A stretch of DNA of 27,563 bases from GCA-2697345 sp045565015 (GCA_045565015.1 JBJLGD010000034.1:1-27563), one strand, 5' to 3'. Positions 16,561 to 25,089 are shown, counted from the first letter of the stretch. The notes: generated from the letters alone by a model not told the origin. Translations and numbers: made by a program.

Positions 16561-17083
16561 TCAATCTCGAATAGTATCTAAATAGGCTATGATATTCGCT
16601 CTATCTTTAGTCTTTTTTAGACCTGCGAAACCCATTTTTGTTCCTGGTGCATATTTCTTAGGGTTTTTTAAAAAACCATTCAGAGCATCAGTGTTCCAAT
16701 CCGCCGGAAGCGTTAAAAGAGCATTTGAGTAACCATAACCATCAACATTAGCAATTTCCCTACCGACAATACCATATAAATGGGGCCCAGTCCCTTTGGC
16801 ACCGTCTGCCAACTTGTGACAAGCTTTACACTTAGAAAAAACTTTGGCACCTTTTTCAATGTTAGCGCTTGCAAGAAATAAACTAAAGTCTTCTTCTTCA
16901 ACCACAGCCTTTGTGTCAGAAAGCTCCTCAACCTCAATTATATATGCTTGAGCATGATCACTCCCGTGCCCCCCCCGCATCACTATGATAGATCTCTTCA
17001 GCTACCCAATTTATTAAAAGGAAAATAAGCAGAGAACCACAAGCAGCCCCAAGTACTTTAGTCATTGTCATTGTGTCGAACAT
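16561..17083 (-). CDS. cycM: Membrane-anchored cytochrome c (CycM / c552 type), frame broken at a G8 run
   Basis: A c-type cytochrome that in relatives carries electrons from the bc1 complex to the aa3 oxidase while tethered to the membrane. ATG at 17083 (GAGAG upstream) starts MFDTMTMTKVLGAACGSLLI, an uncleaved N-terminal helix running to about residue 28. This frame ends at TGA (16960-16958) after 41 residues. The haem domain is in another frame, from about 16980 to 16561: GGHGSDHAQAYIIEVEE, the haem site CKACH, GTGPHLYGIVGR and the Met ligand in GTKMGFAG. The two join exactly if the run of eight G on the coding strand (16969-16976) is seven. Without the fusion the haem domain has no export signal. 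Divergent from pheA across 100 bases. Confidence 0.88.
16969..16976 (-). repeat. Run of eight G inside cycM
   Basis: Eight C on the plus strand, G8 in the coding sense, between the membrane anchor and the haem domain of cycM. Seven would keep the frame, eight break it. It is the longest G/C homopolymer I noticed in this AT-rich window. Confidence 0.8.
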
Positions 17084-17183
17084 ATCGCTCTCGCTTCTAA
17101 TCAGAACTAAATACTATCTATCTCCTTCACATACTCCTCCGCAAGGTGTAGAAACCGCGACGAAACGACCGTATGGGGAAAAA

Positions 17184-18020
17184 ATGACGAAAAAAATAGC
17201 TTTTCAGGGAGAGCTAGGAGCGTATTCGCATCACGCTTGCCTGAAATCAAGACCAAATTATAAACCAATTTCATGTAGGACTTTTGAAGAAGTGATAGAT
17301 TATGTTAAAGCTGGGAAAGCAGATTTAGCCATGCTTCCCATAGAAAATTCTACTTATGGTCGAGTTGCTGACATACATCGCCTACTGCCACACTCACAAC
17401 TGAACATAATAGGAGAGGTTTTCATTCGGGTGAAAATTTGTTTACTGGGTACTAGAGAAGCAAACTTATCAGATATAGAAAGTGCACTTAGTCATACTGT
17501 TTTATTAGGCCAATGCCGAAAATTTCTAAAAAATCATAATATCTCGGCAATATCGGGGGCTGATACAGCGGGTTCTGCAAAATATATTGCCAAATTAGGG
17601 AACCCTAAACAAGCAGCTCTAGCCTCTGAGCTTGCAGGTGATATTTACGGATTATTAACGTTAGCAAAAGATATTGAAGATAACGATAATAATACTACTC
17701 GGTTTTTGATAATGTCAAAAACTCCAACCTCAGAAAAATTAGAAAATACCAAAATGATGACCTCCTTTGTATTTCGAGTGAAAAATATACCTGCTGCGCT
17801 TTTTAAGGCTATGGGTGGATTTGCTACTAATGGAGTTAATATGACAAAATTAGAAAGTTATATGGTAGATGGCGACTTCACTGCAACGCAATTCTATGCG
17901 GAAATCGAAGGAGACCCCAACGATAAACTTGTAGCTTTTGCATTTGAGGAACTCTCATATTTTACCTCTAAAATCACAATATTGGGTAGTTACCCCGCAG
18001 ACGCTAGAAGAAATCTCTAA
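17184..18020 (+). CDS. pheA: Prephenate dehydratase with ACT domain
   Basis: Converts prephenate to phenylpyruvate in phenylalanine synthesis. The 278-residue protein starts MTKKIAFQGELGAYSH and has the catalytic domain with LPIENSTYGRVADIHRLL and the TTRF motif (NNTTRFLIM). A C-terminal regulatory ACT domain follows (PAALFKAMGGFATNGVNMTKLESY), which in the family binds phenylalanine for feedback control. There is no chorismate mutase domain. I chose ATG 17184 because GGGGA lies just upstream and the family starts here; an in-frame ATG at 17073 would add 37 unrelated residues and overlap cycM. Divergent from cycM; its end is 16 bases from the convergent nudC end. Confidence 0.95.
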   Translation: MTKKIAFQGELGAYSHHACLKSRPNYKPISCRTFEEVIDYVKAGKADLAMLPIENSTYGRVADIHRLLPHSQLNIIGEVFIRVKICLLGTREANLSDIESALSHTVLLGQCRKFLKNHNISAISGADTAGSAKYIAKLGNPKQAALASELAGDIYGLLTLAKDIEDNDNNTTRFLIMSKTPTSEKLENTKMMTSFVFRVKNIPAALFKAMGGFATNGVNMTKLESYMVDGDFTATQFYAEIEGDPNDKLVAFAFEELSYFTSKITILGSYPADARRNL

Positions 18021-18036
18021 ATTTAAACCCTTTAAA

Positions 18037-18999
18037 TTAAATTTTTCCTTCTAACCAATTTCTAAGTAAATAGTGAGCTATAGAACCGTCCCGAGCTGGT
18101 GTTATAGATTTATTTCTTCCTAAAAATATATCTACCATTTTTTCTTTTGAAATCCATTTTGCATCCTCTAACTCTTCGTAGTCAATATTTAGTTTTTTTG
18201 ACTTCGCAATTCCCTTGCATCCAAACATTAATGAACCTGGGAATGGCCACGGTTGGCTACATAAATATGCTACTTCTGACACTTTTACACCAGCTTCCTC
18301 AAAAGTTTCTCTTCTTACAGCTCCCTCGATGGTTTCACCCGGCTCCACAAAACCAGCGAGTAACGAATACATATGCTTTGGCCAAAAATGTGATCTTCCA
18401 ACTAAAACTGAATTACCTGAAGTAATAAGCATGATTACCACAGGATCTATCCGCGGAAACTGTACTTTTTCACAAGAAACGCATTTAAGTTCCCAACCGC
18501 ACTTTGAGCTCGACAGCGTCGACCCACAGGTTGGACAGTACTCATAGTTGTTATGCCAATGCATCAGTGCTTTTCCCAAAGCTATTAGTTCTGCATCATT
18601 AGGGGCAAGCTCAGTCATAACTGAACGCAATTCCGAAAAACGATAATCCTGAGAGAACCCGGGAAATCGTTGTTCCGACTTATCCGAAAATGTTCCAACA
18701 CTGTCTATATCTTCGTTTGGAAGCCATTCTGAGATATCAATAGCAAATTTTGCTACTCCATCCACCTTACCTAAAAAAACAGGCGATCGGTTAGCATATT
18801 TGAAAATCTCATGGCCTATTGGCAACCAAACTGGAAAACTACACTTTAACCCACTAATCAATGGTTTATCTCTCCAAAAAGGTAAAAATCCTGTCGAGCT
18901 ATCACTTAATAATTTTGTTATTGTTTTCGGCTGTCCGCGTAATTCTACAGCTCTATCTAAACATGAATTTCCAAACGTAACAGTACCATCTAATATCAT
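18037..18999 (-). CDS. nudC: NAD(+) diphosphatase, NudC-type Nudix hydrolase
   Basis: Cleaves NAD(H) to NMN(H) and AMP, and in E. coli removes NAD caps from RNA. The 320 residues show the N-terminal domain, a zinc ribbon (YCPTCGSTL then CVSC) and FPRIDPVVIML. The Nudix box is GFVEPGETIEGAVRRETFEEAGV (residues given are the full G-to-V block), and SQPWPFPGSLMFG is the mark of NudC rather than other Nudix proteins. I chose ATG 18999 since AGGGAG lies eight bases upstream and VTFGNSCLDRA is the usual beginning; an in-frame ATG at 19056 would add 19 residues and has no ribosome-binding site. Tail to tail with pheA. Confidence 0.93.
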   Translation of the reverse strand: MILDGTVTFGNSCLDRAVELRGQPKTITKLLSDSSTGFLPFWRDKPLISGLKCSFPVWLPIGHEIFKYANRSPVFLGKVDGVAKFAIDISEWLPNEDIDSVGTFSDKSEQRFPGFSQDYRFSELRSVMTELAPNDAELIALGKALMHWHNNYEYCPTCGSTLSSSKCGWELKCVSCEKVQFPRIDPVVIMLITSGNSVLVGRSHFWPKHMYSLLAGFVEPGETIEGAVRRETFEEAGVKVSEVAYLCSQPWPFPGSLMFGCKGIAKSKKLNIDYEELEDAKWISKEKMVDIFLGRNKSITPARDGSIAHYLLRNWLEGKI

Positions 19000-19007
19000 T
19001 AGTAATT

Positions 19008-19013
19008 CTCCCT
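19008..19013 (-). promoter_or_regulatory. Ribosome-binding site deciding the nudC start
   Basis: AGGGAG on the minus strand, eight bases before ATG 18999. It favours this start over the upstream in-frame ATG at 19056. Confidence 0.6.
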
Positions 19014-19061
19014 GATAAACGTAACTCTTACAGCTAGGACAATCGAACGCAACCATGATAC

Positions 19062-19090
19062 TTGTAAGATCGTGTGTGCAGTATTATAAC
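19062..19090 (+). promoter_or_regulatory. Sigma-70-type promoter for the SRP RNA
   Basis: TTGTAA (19062-19067) and TATAAC (19085-19090) are separated by 17 bases, and the second box ends six bases before the first paired base of the RNA at 19097. Boxes match the consensus at four and five of six positions. Confidence 0.5.
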
Positions 19091-19096
19091 AACTAT

Positions 19097-19190
19097 GAGG
19101 GGTTGGCGCGGGTAAGCGTCTCGCTAAACCGGTCAGATCTGGAAGGAAGCAGCCGCAACGATTAACGCTTGGGTCGTTGTCCAGCCTCTC
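19097..19190 (+). ncRNA. ffs: 4.5S signal recognition particle RNA (small bacterial type)
   Basis: The conserved SRP core GGTCAGATCTGGAAGGAAGC, with AGCCG after it, is present at 19131-19155. The ends pair over ten positions (GAGGGGTTGG with CCAGCCTCTC, two G-U pairs), giving the single long hairpin of about 94 bases expected of 4.5S RNA. With Ffh it targets membrane proteins to the translocon. It lies just upstream of dnaX, a linkage common in alphaproteobacteria. The 160 bases from here to dnaX hold nothing I can name. Confidence 0.95.
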
Positions 19191-19352
19191 ACTCCAAAAA
19201 TATTGTTGACAAATAACTCTAAAATCAGACGTGTTTTATAGCTCGATGGCAAAAAATTAATCAAAAGCGTTAACCTCCCAAGAGCATTAAAAGGCTGGAC
19301 CTCCGCAATTTGAGACCTTAAAACATAAAGTCAGTAAGTATCTAGAGGCAAA

Positions 19353-21098
19353 ATGAACGAAATAGATCTTGAAAAATACCTTGTACTGGCTCGAAAATAT
19401 AGACCGGCTTCTTTTTCTGATTTAATTGGGCAAGAGACACTGGTTAGGACTTTAACAAACGCATTTATAGCAGACCGTATTGCTCAGGCTTTTATGTTAA
19501 CCGGAATTCGTGGAACAGGTAAAACTACAACGGCTAGAATCATTTCTAAGGGAATGAACTGTATTGGACTAGATGGGCACGGTTCCCCAACAACTAACCC
19601 CTGCAATAAATGTGAAAACTGTATTTCAATAGCTGAAGGTCGTCACGTCGATGTAGTAGAAATGGATGCGGCTTCAAGAACCGGGGTTGGGGACATAAGA
19701 GAAATTATTGAATCTGTGCAGTATAGAGCAGCTTCTGCAAGATTTAAGATATATATAATCGATGAAGTTCATATGCTCAGTACATCAGCTTTTAACGCTT
19801 TGCTCAAAACTCTAGAAGAACCCCCAAAACATGTGAAGTTCATTTTTGCGACAACAGAAATACAGAAAATACCAGTTACCGTTTTATCCAGATGCCAAAG
19901 GTTTGATTTGCGAAGAATTGAACCAGAAATTATGATAAAATATCTAAAGAAAATCGCGTTTTTAGAAAAAGTTGATATCTCGGATGATGCTATCGCAATG
20001 ATTACAAGAGCCTCTGAAGGATCTGTACGAGATGGGATAAGCCTATTAGATCAATCAATTTCTAATTCAACCGCAAGAATTGAAATTGAAGAAATAAGGG
20101 ATATGCTGGGGTTATCAGATAGAGGCAGAACAATAGACCTGTTCCATTTGATTGTCCAAGGAGATACTTTAAAAGCGTTGAATGAGTTATCAGCTTTATA
20201 TTCTGATGGAGCAGACCCAGAAGCAATACTTCAAGACTTAGCTGAGATAAGTCATTGGATAAGCCTTATAAAAATAACACCAGAAGCGTTAGAAGATCCT
20301 AGTATTTCCGCTGATGAGAGGCACAGAGGCTTGAAAATTGCTGAGGGAATAACCATCAAAATATTGACAAGATTATGGCAAATGCTTTTAGTCTCTCTAA
20401 AAGAGGTTAAAATAGCACCAAATTCGATGATGGCTGCTGAAATGGCTATAATAAGGCTAACATATGTTTCAGACCTCCCATCTCCAGAGGAATTGATAAG
20501 ACGAATCCAAAGTACTCCACAAATAAATCCAGGACCCTCTAGCAAGACTTCTTCTGAAATAAACCACGAAAATAATAAAAGTCCTTCTGGCTTTTTGGTT
20601 ACAAAGCCGAATAAAACTGAATATGGCAATCAAGGACTTGCTAGAGAGCTTATACATAACCCCGTCGAGATAACTTCTTTTGATCAAGTAATAGAATTGA
20701 TTAAAAATAATCGTGACTTAAAACTTTTAGTAGATGTCGAAACTGGCTTAAAATTAGTTAAGTTTTCGCCTGGTTTTATAGAATTTTCCCCAACTAAAAA
20801 TGCTTCCAAAGATTTGGCTCAAAACCTGAGTAGAAAACTCACACTTTGGTCGAGTCAGCGTTGGACAGTTTCTGTGGTTAATGAAGGTGGGGATAAAACT
20901 ATAGCTGAAAAGGCCACAGACAAAGTGACTGAATTAGAAGCGTTAGCCAAGGGTCATAGTATGTTTAGAGCTACCATATCATCGTTTCCGAGTGCAAAAA
21001 TTGTAAGTATAAAAGCATTCGAAAAACAAGAAGAAGAAGCTGCATTAGTGGCCTTACCAGAAATAGATGATAATTGGGATCCATTTGAAGAAAGTTAG
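19353..21098 (+). CDS. dnaX: DNA polymerase III subunit gamma/tau
   Basis: The clamp-loader ATPase subunit of the replicase, 581 residues. It starts with the usual YLVLARKYRPASFSDLIGQ. The Walker A loop GIRGTGKTTT is at about residues 51-60, four zinc cysteines lie around 72-90 (CIGLDG through CNKCENC), followed by the Walker B/DExx motif DEVHML, LLKTLEEPP and the arginine finger in VLSRCQRF. The C-terminal third is the alpha/DnaB-binding tau region and is poorly conserved. AGAGG precedes the ATG. It is followed after eight bases by ybaB and then recR, a classic order. I found no convincing A-run slippery site, so a separate gamma form is not suggested. Confidence 0.96.
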   Translation: MNEIDLEKYLVLARKYRPASFSDLIGQETLVRTLTNAFIADRIAQAFMLTGIRGTGKTTTARIISKGMNCIGLDGHGSPTTNPCNKCENCISIAEGRHVDVVEMDAASRTGVGDIREIIESVQYRAASARFKIYIIDEVHMLSTSAFNALLKTLEEPPKHVKFIFATTEIQKIPVTVLSRCQRFDLRRIEPEIMIKYLKKIAFLEKVDISDDAIAMITRASEGSVRDGISLLDQSISNSTARIEIEEIRDMLGLSDRGRTIDLFHLIVQGDTLKALNELSALYSDGADPEAILQDLAEISHWISLIKITPEALEDPSISADERHRGLKIAEGITIKILTRLWQMLLVSLKEVKIAPNSMMAAEMAIIRLTYVSDLPSPEELIRRIQSTPQINPGPSSKTSSEINHENNKSPSGFLVTKPNKTEYGNQGLARELIHNPVEITSFDQVIELIKNNRDLKLLVDVETGLKLVKFSPGFIEFSPTKNASKDLAQNLSRKLTLWSSQRWTVSVVNEGGDKTIAEKATDKVTELEALAKGHSMFRATISSFPSAKIVSIKAFEKQEEEAALVALPEIDDNWDPFEES

Positions 21099-21106
21099 GG
21101 TAAATT

Positions 21107-21451
21107 ATGTTTAAAGGATTAGGTGGCCTAGGAGATATGGCCAAGATGATGAAACAAGCTAAAGAGATGCAGGGTAAAGTTTCAGAAGTCCAGGATGGGT
21201 TGAGCAAAATATTGGTAAATGGTGAAAGTGGTGCGGGCCTTGTTAAAGTCACTATGACTGCCAAAGGAGATATCACTAATCTAGATATTGACCCCTCAAT
21301 TTTTAGTCCAACAGAAAAAGAAGTTGTTGAAGATTTAATAATCGCTGCATTAACAGATGCTAAGAAAAAGTCCTTAGATCGAACACAAAAAGAAATGGCA
21401 AAAATTACAAATGAGCTTGGTTTGCCAGAAAATTTTAAACTTCCTTTTTAG
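21107..21451 (+). CDS. ybaB: YbaB/EbfC family nucleoid-associated protein
   Basis: A small DNA-binding protein of 114 residues thought to act with the nucleoid. It begins FKGLGGLGDMAKMMKQAKEMQGKV, the usual glycine-rich start and amphipathic helix, then shows the conserved AGLVKVTMTAKGDITNLDIDPS and the C-terminal helix with ALTDAKKKS. AGGG lies upstream of the ATG. It sits eight bases after dnaX and 49 bases before recR, as in many bacteria. Confidence 0.94.
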   Translation: MFKGLGGLGDMAKMMKQAKEMQGKVSEVQDGLSKILVNGESGAGLVKVTMTAKGDITNLDIDPSIFSPTEKEVVEDLIIAALTDAKKKSLDRTQKEMAKITNELGLPENFKLPF

Positions 21452-21459
21452 ATAATATA

Positions 21460-21482
21460 TTTAGTTAATATGATTAACTAAA
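21460..21482 (+). other. Perfect AT-rich stem-loop between ybaB and recR
   Basis: A 9-bp perfect inverted repeat (TTTAGTTAA / TTAACTAAA) with a five-base loop, followed by TTTT, lies 9 bases after the ybaB stop and 18 bases before the recR start. It could be a weak terminator or an attenuator lowering recR relative to dnaX-ybaB. Only one G-C pair is present, so it may be weak. Confidence 0.4.
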
Positions 21483-21500
21483 TTTTGAAAGTGGGATATA

Positions 21501-22103
21501 TTGAATAGAGCACCCGATAAAATCGAGTCATTAATAACACTAATGGCAAAACTCCCAGGGCTTGGACCTCGATCAGCCAGGCGTGCCGTACTAAAAATGA
21601 TTAAGAAACAAGATACAATAATGAAACCTTTGGCAAATATGATTCAAGAGGTTGCCACCACAGCTAAGGAGTGTGTGAACTGTGGAAATATTGGTGATCA
21701 AAATATTTGTAATATCTGTACCTCAGATCAAAGAAGTACTGGTGAACTGTGTGTTGTTGAAGATGTAGCTGATCTATGGGCTATGGAAAGAACTCAGGTC
21801 TTTAAGGGTAAATACCATGTTTTGGGAGGAACCCTAAGTGCTCTTGATTCTGTTGGACCTGAAGACTTAGGAATCCCAAAACTACTAGAAAGAGTTGTTT
21901 CCGAAAATATATCTGAGGTGATATTAGCCCTCAACTCGACCATGGAGGGTCAAACAACAGCACACTATATCGCTGACTATTTAGAAACACAGCCAGTTAC
22001 GATTTCTTCACTTGCTCAAGGCGTTCCGATTGGAGGTGAACTTGACTACCTTGACGACGGTACTATCTCGGCAGCCTTAGTAGCAAGACGAAGTATTGGA
22101 TAG
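21501..22103 (+). CDS. recR: Recombination mediator protein RecR
   Basis: Works with RecO (and RecF) to load RecA at gaps in DNA repair. The 200 residues have the helix-hairpin-helix LPGLGPRSARRAVL at the N-terminus, a four-cysteine zinc finger (CVNCGNIGDQNICNIC), and a Toprim domain with LCVVEDVADLWAME and TMEGQTTAHYI. It ends with the Walker-like LAQGVPIGGELDYLDDGT. The start is TTG at 21501 with GTGGGA upstream, and the N-terminus fits the family. Third gene of the dnaX-ybaB-recR group. Confidence 0.96.
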   Translation: MNRAPDKIESLITLMAKLPGLGPRSARRAVLKMIKKQDTIMKPLANMIQEVATTAKECVNCGNIGDQNICNICTSDQRSTGELCVVEDVADLWAMERTQVFKGKYHVLGGTLSALDSVGPEDLGIPKLLERVVSENISEVILALNSTMEGQTTAHYIADYLETQPVTISSLAQGVPIGGELDYLDDGTISAALVARRSIG

Positions 22104-22168
22104 AAATTTTTTTAGAGTACTTTAAATTTTTAGTTGATGATTTTATCGCTTTGTATATACCAAGCATC

Positions 22169-22486
22169 ATGACCGATAATGATAAAATTTTAAATGACCA
22201 AGATACTCTTACAGTTTCTAAACCCGAAACAAGGCGTCCTTCCTTGTATAAAGTTTTACTATTGAATGACGACTTTACACCTATGGAATTTGTAATCGTA
22301 GTTTTAGAGAAATTTTTTGGTTTAAATCACACACAATCAGTCGAGATAATGCTCACAGTGCACAAAAAGGGAGTTGCAGTCATTGGGGTTTTTGCTTTTG
22401 AGATAGCTGAAACAAAGGTTACTCAAGTTATGACTTTCGCTAAAGCTAACCAACATCCTTTGCAATGCACTATGGAAAAAGAATAA
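22169..22486 (+). CDS. clpS: ATP-dependent Clp protease adaptor ClpS
   Basis: Delivers proteins with N-degron residues to ClpAP. The 105-residue form from ATG 22169 has the flexible N-terminus, then YKVLLLNDDFTPMEFVIVVLEKFFGL with the substrate-pocket residues (NDD and M), VHKKGVAVIGVF for ClpA contact, and the C-terminal HPLQCTMEKE. A TTG at 22151 would add six residues; neither start has a clear ribosome-binding site, so this start is less sure. The stop is followed after one base by the next gene. Confidence 0.93.
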   Translation: MTDNDKILNDQDTLTVSKPETRRPSLYKVLLLNDDFTPMEFVIVVLEKFFGLNHTQSVEIMLTVHKKGVAVIGVFAFEIAETKVTQVMTFAKANQHPLQCTMEKE

Positions 22487-22487
22487 G

Positions 22488-23495
22488 TTGAATCCCCAAG
22501 TTAGAGAACGAAAATCTAGAATATCTTTCGCTTTAAAATCAGAACAAATACATTTTCCGAAAAAATCCCATATAACTCTGTTCAATCCGCCTGAAGATAT
22601 TGACACAATATTTACTGAAAGTAATAAAGTTACTATTATCCAAAATTTTTATCCTATTTATAAAAAACTACTAGATAAAGGGTTCTCTGTTTCTCCTATA
22701 TCTATAGGAAATTATAAATCAGATATTTGTATAATTTTTTGTAATAGATCGAAGAATGCTACTTTTAATTTAATTTATGAAGGATTGCGGCGATTAAAAC
22801 CAAGGGGCCTAATTATTATTGATGGCTTAAAGAAAAATGGAATTGAAAATATAAGAAAAGAGATTTTAAACTTATTTGGTCATATAAATTCTATTTCAAA
22901 ATATCATGGAAAGCTTATTTGGTTCAAAAAAGAAACTATAGACACCAATATAGAAAGATGGCAATTTCAACCTAGAATCTTGAGCGACGGTAGCATTACT
23001 TACCCTGGTACTTTTTCATCTAAAGCTTTTGATCCTGGTTCCGTTTTACTCGGTGAAACTATTCCTGAATTAAATGGAACTGTTGCAGACTTTGGTTCAG
23101 GGTGGGGTTATCTATCAAAAAAAATCCTGTTAAATCGCTTAACTTCGAAAGTTGACTTGATAGAAGCAAATCATGATGCTGTTACAGCCTCAAAGGAAAA
23201 TATATCTGACAAGAGAGCAAATTTTTTCTGGGATGACGTAAATACATTTAAAGGAGGCCCATATGATACAGTCATTACCAACCCTCCATTTCATATTTCA
23301 AGAGAAACTGATCCTAACTTAGGTGTAAATTTTATAAAAAAAGCAAAATTAGTACTTAAACCAAATGGTGCACTATGGCTTGTAGCCAATAGGAACCTAC
23401 CATATGAAGAAACTATGGTAAATTGCTTTAAGGAAGTACGACAAATAGTAAACCAGGGTGGGTATAAGGTTTTATTAGGCTTAAAGCCATCCTAA
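22488..23495 (+). CDS. Class I SAM-dependent methyltransferase, RsmC-like (16S rRNA G1207 type)
   Basis: A probable rRNA guanine-N2 methyltransferase of 335 residues with the two-domain plan of RsmC. An N-terminal, cofactor-free methyltransferase-like domain runs to about 165. The catalytic domain follows, with SAM-binding VADFGSGWGYLS near 197-208, the acidic turn DLIEANHDA, and VITNPPFH, the NPPF motif of N-methyltransferases, near 260. TTG at 22488 is the start, one base after clpS; its N-terminus fits the family. RsmC acts on G1207 of 16S rRNA in E. coli; the exact target here is inferred. The coupling to clpS implies co-translation. Confidence 0.87.
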   Translation: MNPQVRERKSRISFALKSEQIHFPKKSHITLFNPPEDIDTIFTESNKVTIIQNFYPIYKKLLDKGFSVSPISIGNYKSDICIIFCNRSKNATFNLIYEGLRRLKPRGLIIIDGLKKNGIENIRKEILNLFGHINSISKYHGKLIWFKKETIDTNIERWQFQPRILSDGSITYPGTFSSKAFDPGSVLLGETIPELNGTVADFGSGWGYLSKKILLNRLTSKVDLIEANHDAVTASKENISDKRANFFWDDVNTFKGGPYDTVITNPPFHISRETDPNLGVNFIKKAKLVLKPNGALWLVANRNLPYEETMVNCFKEVRQIVNQGGYKVLLGLKPS

Positions 23496-23544
23496 TATTA
23501 AAGATGGAGATACACATCTCTAAATATCACAGGAGAAATAAATA

Positions 23545-24342
23545 ATGTCCTTTTCAATAAAAGGGAAAACAGCAATTGTAACCGGTGCAGCAAATGGTAT
23601 CGGTTTAGCAATCTCTAGGCACTTTATTGAACAAGGGGCTAATGTAATGATGGCCGACAAAGACGAGGAACATCTTAAACAAGAGATGATGTCTATATCA
23701 ACAGGGGACGGGAACGCCAAATGTTTCACTTGTGACCTACGAGAAAAGTTAAGTCACACAAACCTTCTTTCTGCTACCATAGATGTATTTGATAAAGTAG
23801 ATATCTTGGTGAATGGTTCCAGGCAAGTAACCGCTATGGATCCAATCGACTATAATGACGATAATGTTGTAACAATGTTAGACCAAAATCTCATGTCTAG
23901 TCTTAGACTTACACAACTTATTTCTAAAAGAATGATAAAACAAACAAAGGAAACCGGAATAGCAGGCTCAATTCTAAATTTGTCCTCAATAGCATCATTA
24001 AGGACACGGCCAGGACTTATGGGGTACTCTATCTCATCCGCAGCATTGGATCAAATGACCCGAACAATGGCAGTAGCTTTAGCGCCATATAATATCCGTG
24101 TTAATGCCATATCCTTTGGTTCAGTCATGAGTAAAAGTTTAGAGAACTCCTTAAAAAAGGATAGTAACCTCAGAGACGAAATAGTGAAAAATACCCCCTT
24201 AGGACGTATCGCTCCGGCTATAGAAATTGCTCAAGCCGCACAATTTTTATGCTCAGAGGCCTCTAATTTTATTACTGGTGAGGTAATGACTATTGATGGT
24301 GGTAGGTCTTTACTAGATCCTGTTAAAATAGGAGCTCATTAA
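23545..24342 (+). CDS. Short-chain dehydrogenase/reductase lacking the catalytic lysine
   Basis: A classical SDR of 265 residues. The NAD(P)-binding TGAANGIG is at 14-21, DILVNGS replaces the usual NNAG turn, an Asn is seen at 115 (DQNLMSS) and the catalytic Ser lies in NLSSIAS (147-148). The active-site Tyr is residue 161, but the motif reads YSISS where YxxxK is expected, so the Lys that lowers the Tyr pKa is Ser165 (codon TCC at 24037-24039). The rest, RVNAISFGSVM and ITGEVMTIDGGRSLLDP, is ordinary. AGGAG nine bases before the ATG is a good ribosome-binding site. The substrate is unknown; it may be a weak enzyme or a binding protein. It ends six bases from the convergent trcR gene. Confidence 0.87.
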   Translation: MSFSIKGKTAIVTGAANGIGLAISRHFIEQGANVMMADKDEEHLKQEMMSISTGDGNAKCFTCDLREKLSHTNLLSATIDVFDKVDILVNGSRQVTAMDPIDYNDDNVVTMLDQNLMSSLRLTQLISKRMIKQTKETGIAGSILNLSSIASLRTRPGLMGYSISSAALDQMTRTMAVALAPYNIRVNAISFGSVMSKSLENSLKKDSNLRDEIVKNTPLGRIAPAIEIAQAAQFLCSEASNFITGEVMTIDGGRSLLDPVKIGAH

Positions 24343-24348
24343 AATATT

Positions 24349-25089
24349 TTAAAGATCCTTGTTGTCAGTTGGAGTTTTAAAGAGACTATCAGCATCTAGT
24401 TCCTCTTTATTCTGGTCCTCTTTATCAACTTTTTCCGTTAGACTAAAAGTTTCTAATGCAGATATAGGATCAGATGATGGTAAATCAGAAGAGGCATTAT
24501 CTAGAGATTGATCCGTGCTCACCAGCTTACGCCTGTCATCATCAGAAATTATGGTTCCCTTAAGCGCTTTTTTTGCATTAGCCTTTTGGACAGCAGAATC
24601 CAACTCAGACTGTTTGCACAAACCCAAAGCAACAGGGTCAATGGGTTGAATATTTTGAATATTCCAATGGGATCTATCTCTTATCGCGCTTATTGTTGGC
24701 TTAGTAGTTCCAACAAGCTTCGACACCTGACTGTCCGTAAGTTCAGGATGGAACTTGACCAACCATAGAATAGAAGCAGGTCTGTCCTGTCGTTTAGACA
24801 ACGGGGTATATCTGGGTCCACGTCTTTTTTCTTCTCCCAACGCTGCGGCATAATGCTTTAAGTTTAGTTGATAATTTTTGTCGTTAATACCCTTATCTAT
24901 TTCTTCTTGCGTTAACTGATTGTTTGTTATTGGATCAAAGCCCTTCACACCCGACGCTACATCTCCATCAGCTATGCCTTGAACTTCCAATTCATGTAAA
25001 TCGCAGAAATTAGCTATCTGACTAAAGGTAAGTACAGTATTATCTATTAGCCATACTGCTGTAGCCTTAGCCATTATAGGTTTTGTCAT
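24349..25089 (-). CDS. trcR: DUF1013 family protein, cell-cycle transcriptional regulator TrcR-like
   Basis: A 246-residue protein of the DUF1013 family, restricted to alphaproteobacteria and named TrcR in current annotation. It begins KPIMAKATAVWLIDNTVLTF, a conserved block with an HTH-like look (FSQIANFCDLHELEVQGIADG). It continues with GPRYTPLSKRQDRPASILWL and a second HTH-like part (LTDSQVSKLVGTTKPTISAI). The last 60 residues are acidic and serine-rich, probably disordered. AAGGAG seven bases before the ATG supports the start. It lies downstream of the COQ9-like gene on the same strand. Regulatory role is by family only. Confidence 0.87.
   Translation of the reverse strand: MTKPIMAKATAVWLIDNTVLTFSQIANFCDLHELEVQGIADGDVASGVKGFDPITNNQLTQEEIDKGINDKNYQLNLKHYAAALGEEKRRGPRYTPLSKRQDRPASILWLVKFHPELTDSQVSKLVGTTKPTISAIRDRSHWNIQNIQPIDPVALGLCKQSELDSAVQKANAKKALKGTIISDDDRRKLVSTDQSLDNASSDLPSSDPISALETFSLTEKVDKEDQNKEELDADSLFKTPTDNKDL

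Noticed and set aside
18147..18547. Two plus-strand frames inside nudC
   Set aside because: Antisense shadows of the Nudix and zinc-ribbon coding region.
20252..20687. Minus-strand frames inside dnaX
   Set aside because: Antisense to the clamp-loader gene in its less conserved C-terminal part, no recognisable features.
19353..21098. Programmed frameshift in dnaX giving a gamma form
   Set aside because: I found no A-AAA-AAG type site with a downstream hairpin near the domain III/IV border.
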